NCBI GenBank assembly: GCA_035542775.1
Contig: DATKKX010000041.1
Span: 1 to 8,499, forward strand
Origin: DATKKX01 sp035542775
Lineage (GTDB): Bacteria > Planctomycetota > Phycisphaerae > UBA1845 > UTPLA1
Reading direction: 5' to 3'
Length of the DNA stretch: 8,499 bases
The position numbers were made by a program, and so were the translations under genes. The stretch's first letter is position 1. The number at the start of each line of letters is the position of its first letter. Positions 6,827-8,499 of this stretch are shown here, one piece after another. Under the pieces are notes generated by a model. That model saw nothing but the letters and a program-made list of their open reading frames with translations, was not told where the DNA came from and searched no databases.

Positions 6827-8499
6827 ATGAATCCTCTGAACATGCTCAGGCTCTGGGCGGCACTGTTGCTTGTTCCGCTGCCGGCTCTCGCGGGAGGCCA
6901 ACCGGCGGATGCAGACGAATGTCTGTTCTTTTCCGCGGAGAACATCGTCGAAGGACCGGGCAACTGGTACTGCTACATCGAGTTCTCGGCCGAGTCGTAC
7001 ACTTTTCAGAAGGGTGACACGCTCGAATATGATATTCTCATGCCGTCGAGCAACCCGCTTCTCAAGGGCGGCATCGACGCCGATCTCCGCGAGGAGAACC
7101 TACCGCCCGCAACCAGCGGGCGGCCCTGGGTCCGCGACGCCGGCCTCGTCGACCAGCAGGGCCTCAAGCTGCATGGCGACGCCATTCTCACACCCGCCGA
7201 AAACAAGTGGTATCACCGCGCCTTCGACCTCTCGTCGCTGGCGGGCTGTTCTACCGTACGTTGGAACGTCGTCTTCGAGGGCGACGCCAAGGGCCGTTAT
7301 GCGCAGTTCCTCGACAACATCCGCATCACCCGCGACGGCCAGACCGTCCTGTCGCTTTACGAGAACGGCCCGGCGCCAGCCATCGATCTCCGGCAGACTG
7401 ATGGCTACAGCCGCAGCATCCTGGTTACCACCGCGACCCGCGCCGAGGCGGCGAACCCGGAGATGCTGCCGGCCATTCTGAAGCGAGCCCAGGAGGCGGA
7501 GAAGCTGCGCGAAGCCCGGCAGCGGTTCCACTCGGAGCTCGAAGTTGCCCACAGGCTCGCTGAACTCCACAGAGACGATCCGCTGTATGATCACTGGCGA
7601 TCACATCTCGGCCATGCCGCGGCGCTGGAGAAGCCGGATCTGTTCGCAGGGAATCCGGAGGCGTACCTCGCGTCGCTGGAGAACGCCTACCAGGAAATGA
7701 AGTACGCACAGTCCTTGACGAGCCAATTCACGGGCCACCTCGTCGGTCATGCCCACATCGACCTCCAGTGGCTCTGGACGTGGGATGAAACGATCAACAA
7801 GATTATTCCCGACACGTTCGGCCAAGCCGTGAGATTCATGGAGGAGTTTCCCGACTTCACATTCACGCAGAGCAGCGCCGCGCTGTACCTGGCCACCGAG
7901 CGATATCACCCGGAGCTGTTCGCCAAGATCAAGAAGTATGTCGCCGAAGGCCGCTGGGAAATCGTCGGCGGGCGGTGGTGCGAGGGCGACATGAACATGA
8001 TCTCGCCCGAGTCGCACGCCCGGCACGTACTATATGCTCAGCGATATTTCCAGGACCGCTTCGGGAAGACGTGTTCGGTGGCGTTCGAGCCGGATACCTT
8101 CGGTCACACCTGGCAGATGCCTCAAATCCTCAAGAAGGGCGGCATGGAGTCGTATTACTTCTGCCGCGGCGGCAAAAAGCACCCCCTGTTCTGGTGGGAG
8201 GCGCCGGACGGCTCGAAGATTCTGGCATTCGAAGAGAGCGCCCTCGGGCCGGATGCCTGGTACACCGATGCCATCAACGACGACAAGGTCCGCGAGCTGG
8301 TGAGCTTCACCGAGACCACGGGAGCGACAGATCATCTCATGGTCTACGGCGTGGGTAACCATGGCGGCGGTCCGACCCGCGAGCATATCGAAGCCGGCCT
8401 CGCCATGAAGGATCGTTCGCCCTGGCCGACCATCCGCTTCTCGACGATGACCGAGTTCTTCAAACGCCTGCACGCTGCGGAGGGCAAGCTGAACATCCC
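6827..8499 (+). CDS. Secreted GH38 alpha-mannosidase, N-terminal part (3' end off window)
   Basis: The frame is open from ATG at 6827 to the right edge (557 codons, no stop), so the C-terminal beta-domains are missing. Residues 1-22 are a signal peptide with an ALA cleavage site (20-22). Residues about 30-185 are beta-rich (NWYCYIEFSAESYTF, GDTLEYDILMP, WNVVFEG, FLDNIRITRDGQTVLSLYE) and look like a carbohydrate-binding-type sandwich; I do not recognise the family. A charged helical linker (about 205-300) leads into the GH38 catalytic domain. That domain begins with GHLVGHAHIDLQWLWTWDE, giving predicted zinc ligands His310 and Asp312. Asp423 in EPDTFGHTW is the predicted nucleophile and zinc ligand. 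His512 in GVGNHGGGPT is the likely fourth ligand. The family hydrolyses alpha-mannosides with retention. Start choice rests on the strong AAAGGAGG and the signal peptide. It is divergent from the GH106-like operon, suggesting a shared sugar-utilisation role. Confidence 0.93.
   Translation, partial: MNPLNMLRLWAALLLVPLPALAGGQPADADECLFFSAENIVEGPGNWYCYIEFSAESYTFQKGDTLEYDILMPSSNPLLKGGIDADLREENLPPATSGRPWVRDAGLVDQQGLKLHGDAILTPAENKWYHRAFDLSSLAGCSTVRWNVVFEGDAKGRYAQFLDNIRITRDGQTVLSLYENGPAPAIDLRQTDGYSRSILVTTATRAEAANPEMLPAILKRAQEAEKLREARQRFHSELEVAHRLAELHRDDPLYDHWRSHLGHAAALEKPDLFAGNPEAYLASLENAYQEMKYAQSLTSQFTGHLVGHAHIDLQWLWTWDETINKIIPDTFGQAVRFMEEFPDFTFTQSSAALYLATERYHPELFAKIKKYVAEGRWEIVGGRWCEGDMNMISPESHARHVLYAQRYFQDRFGKTCSVAFEPDTFGHTWQMPQILKKGGMESYYFCRGGKKHPLFWWEAPDGSKILAFEESALGPDAWYTDAINDDKVRELVSFTETTGATDHLMVYGVGNHGGGPTREHIEAGLAMKDRSPWPTIRFSTMTEFFKRLHAAEGKLNI

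Noticed and set aside
6334..6963. Minus-strand 209-codon frame through the divergent promoter region
   Set aside because: It is out of frame with the GH106-like gene and overlaps the GH38 signal-peptide region; neither start context nor composition supports it.
6870..7481. Plus-strand 203-codon frame inside the GH38 gene
   Set aside because: It is Ser/Arg/Thr-rich and out of frame with the GH38 reading frame, which has a strong ribosome binding site and signal peptide.
1..8499. CRISPR array, tRNA, rRNA, insertion sequence or attachment site
   Set aside because: No regularly spaced repeats, cloverleaf-like segments, transposase motifs or terminal inverted repeats were seen on either strand.

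Overview
The window looks like high-GC chromosomal DNA from a free-living, polysaccharide-degrading Gram-negative bacterium. The secreted glycoside hydrolases, Shine-Dalgarno-led starts and compact spacing fit lineages such as Planctomycetota, Verrucomicrobiota/Lentisphaerota or Acidobacteriota. The sequence alone does not decide between them; there is no rRNA or other phylogenetic marker here.

Layout from left to right. (1) Bases 1-596 (+) hold the C-terminal part of a DUF4268-type protein whose N-terminus lies off the left edge. (2) Bases 597-756 are a gene-free gap between convergent genes, with two short GC-rich hairpins. (3) Bases 757-3282 (-) encode a complete secreted GH3 beta-glucosidase-type enzyme with a PA14 domain inserted in its second catalytic domain. 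(4) Bases 3283-3335 are a 53-base intercistronic spacer holding a self-complementary 9-base tandem repeat. (5) Bases 3336-6551 (-) encode a complete secreted, very large GH106-like (alpha-L-rhamnosidase-like) hydrolase with a C-terminal GH2-type sugar-binding beta-sandwich. (6) Bases 6552-6826 are a divergent promoter region with an 11-base tandem repeat that could be an operator. (7) From 6827 to the right edge (+) runs the N-terminal 557 codons of a secreted GH38 alpha-mannosidase carrying an extra N-terminal beta-sandwich-like region. It has no stop inside the window.

The three hydrolases read as a carbohydrate-utilisation locus. The GH106-like and GH3 genes form a likely two-gene operon (transcribed 6551 to 757), and the GH38 gene is fired divergently from the same intergenic region. 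All three begin with an export signal, so they probably act outside the cytoplasm on a heteroglycan offering terminal alpha-rhamnose-like, beta-glucose/xylose-like and alpha-mannose residues. No transporter, SusC/SusD pair, sigma/anti-sigma pair or regulator is visible. The DUF4268 gene is probably unrelated to the sugar locus.

The enzyme families are recognisable, so no wholly new system is evident. The points most worth a second look are the GH38 N-terminal extension, the divergent sub-family of the GH106-like enzyme, and the tandem repeat in the shared promoter region.
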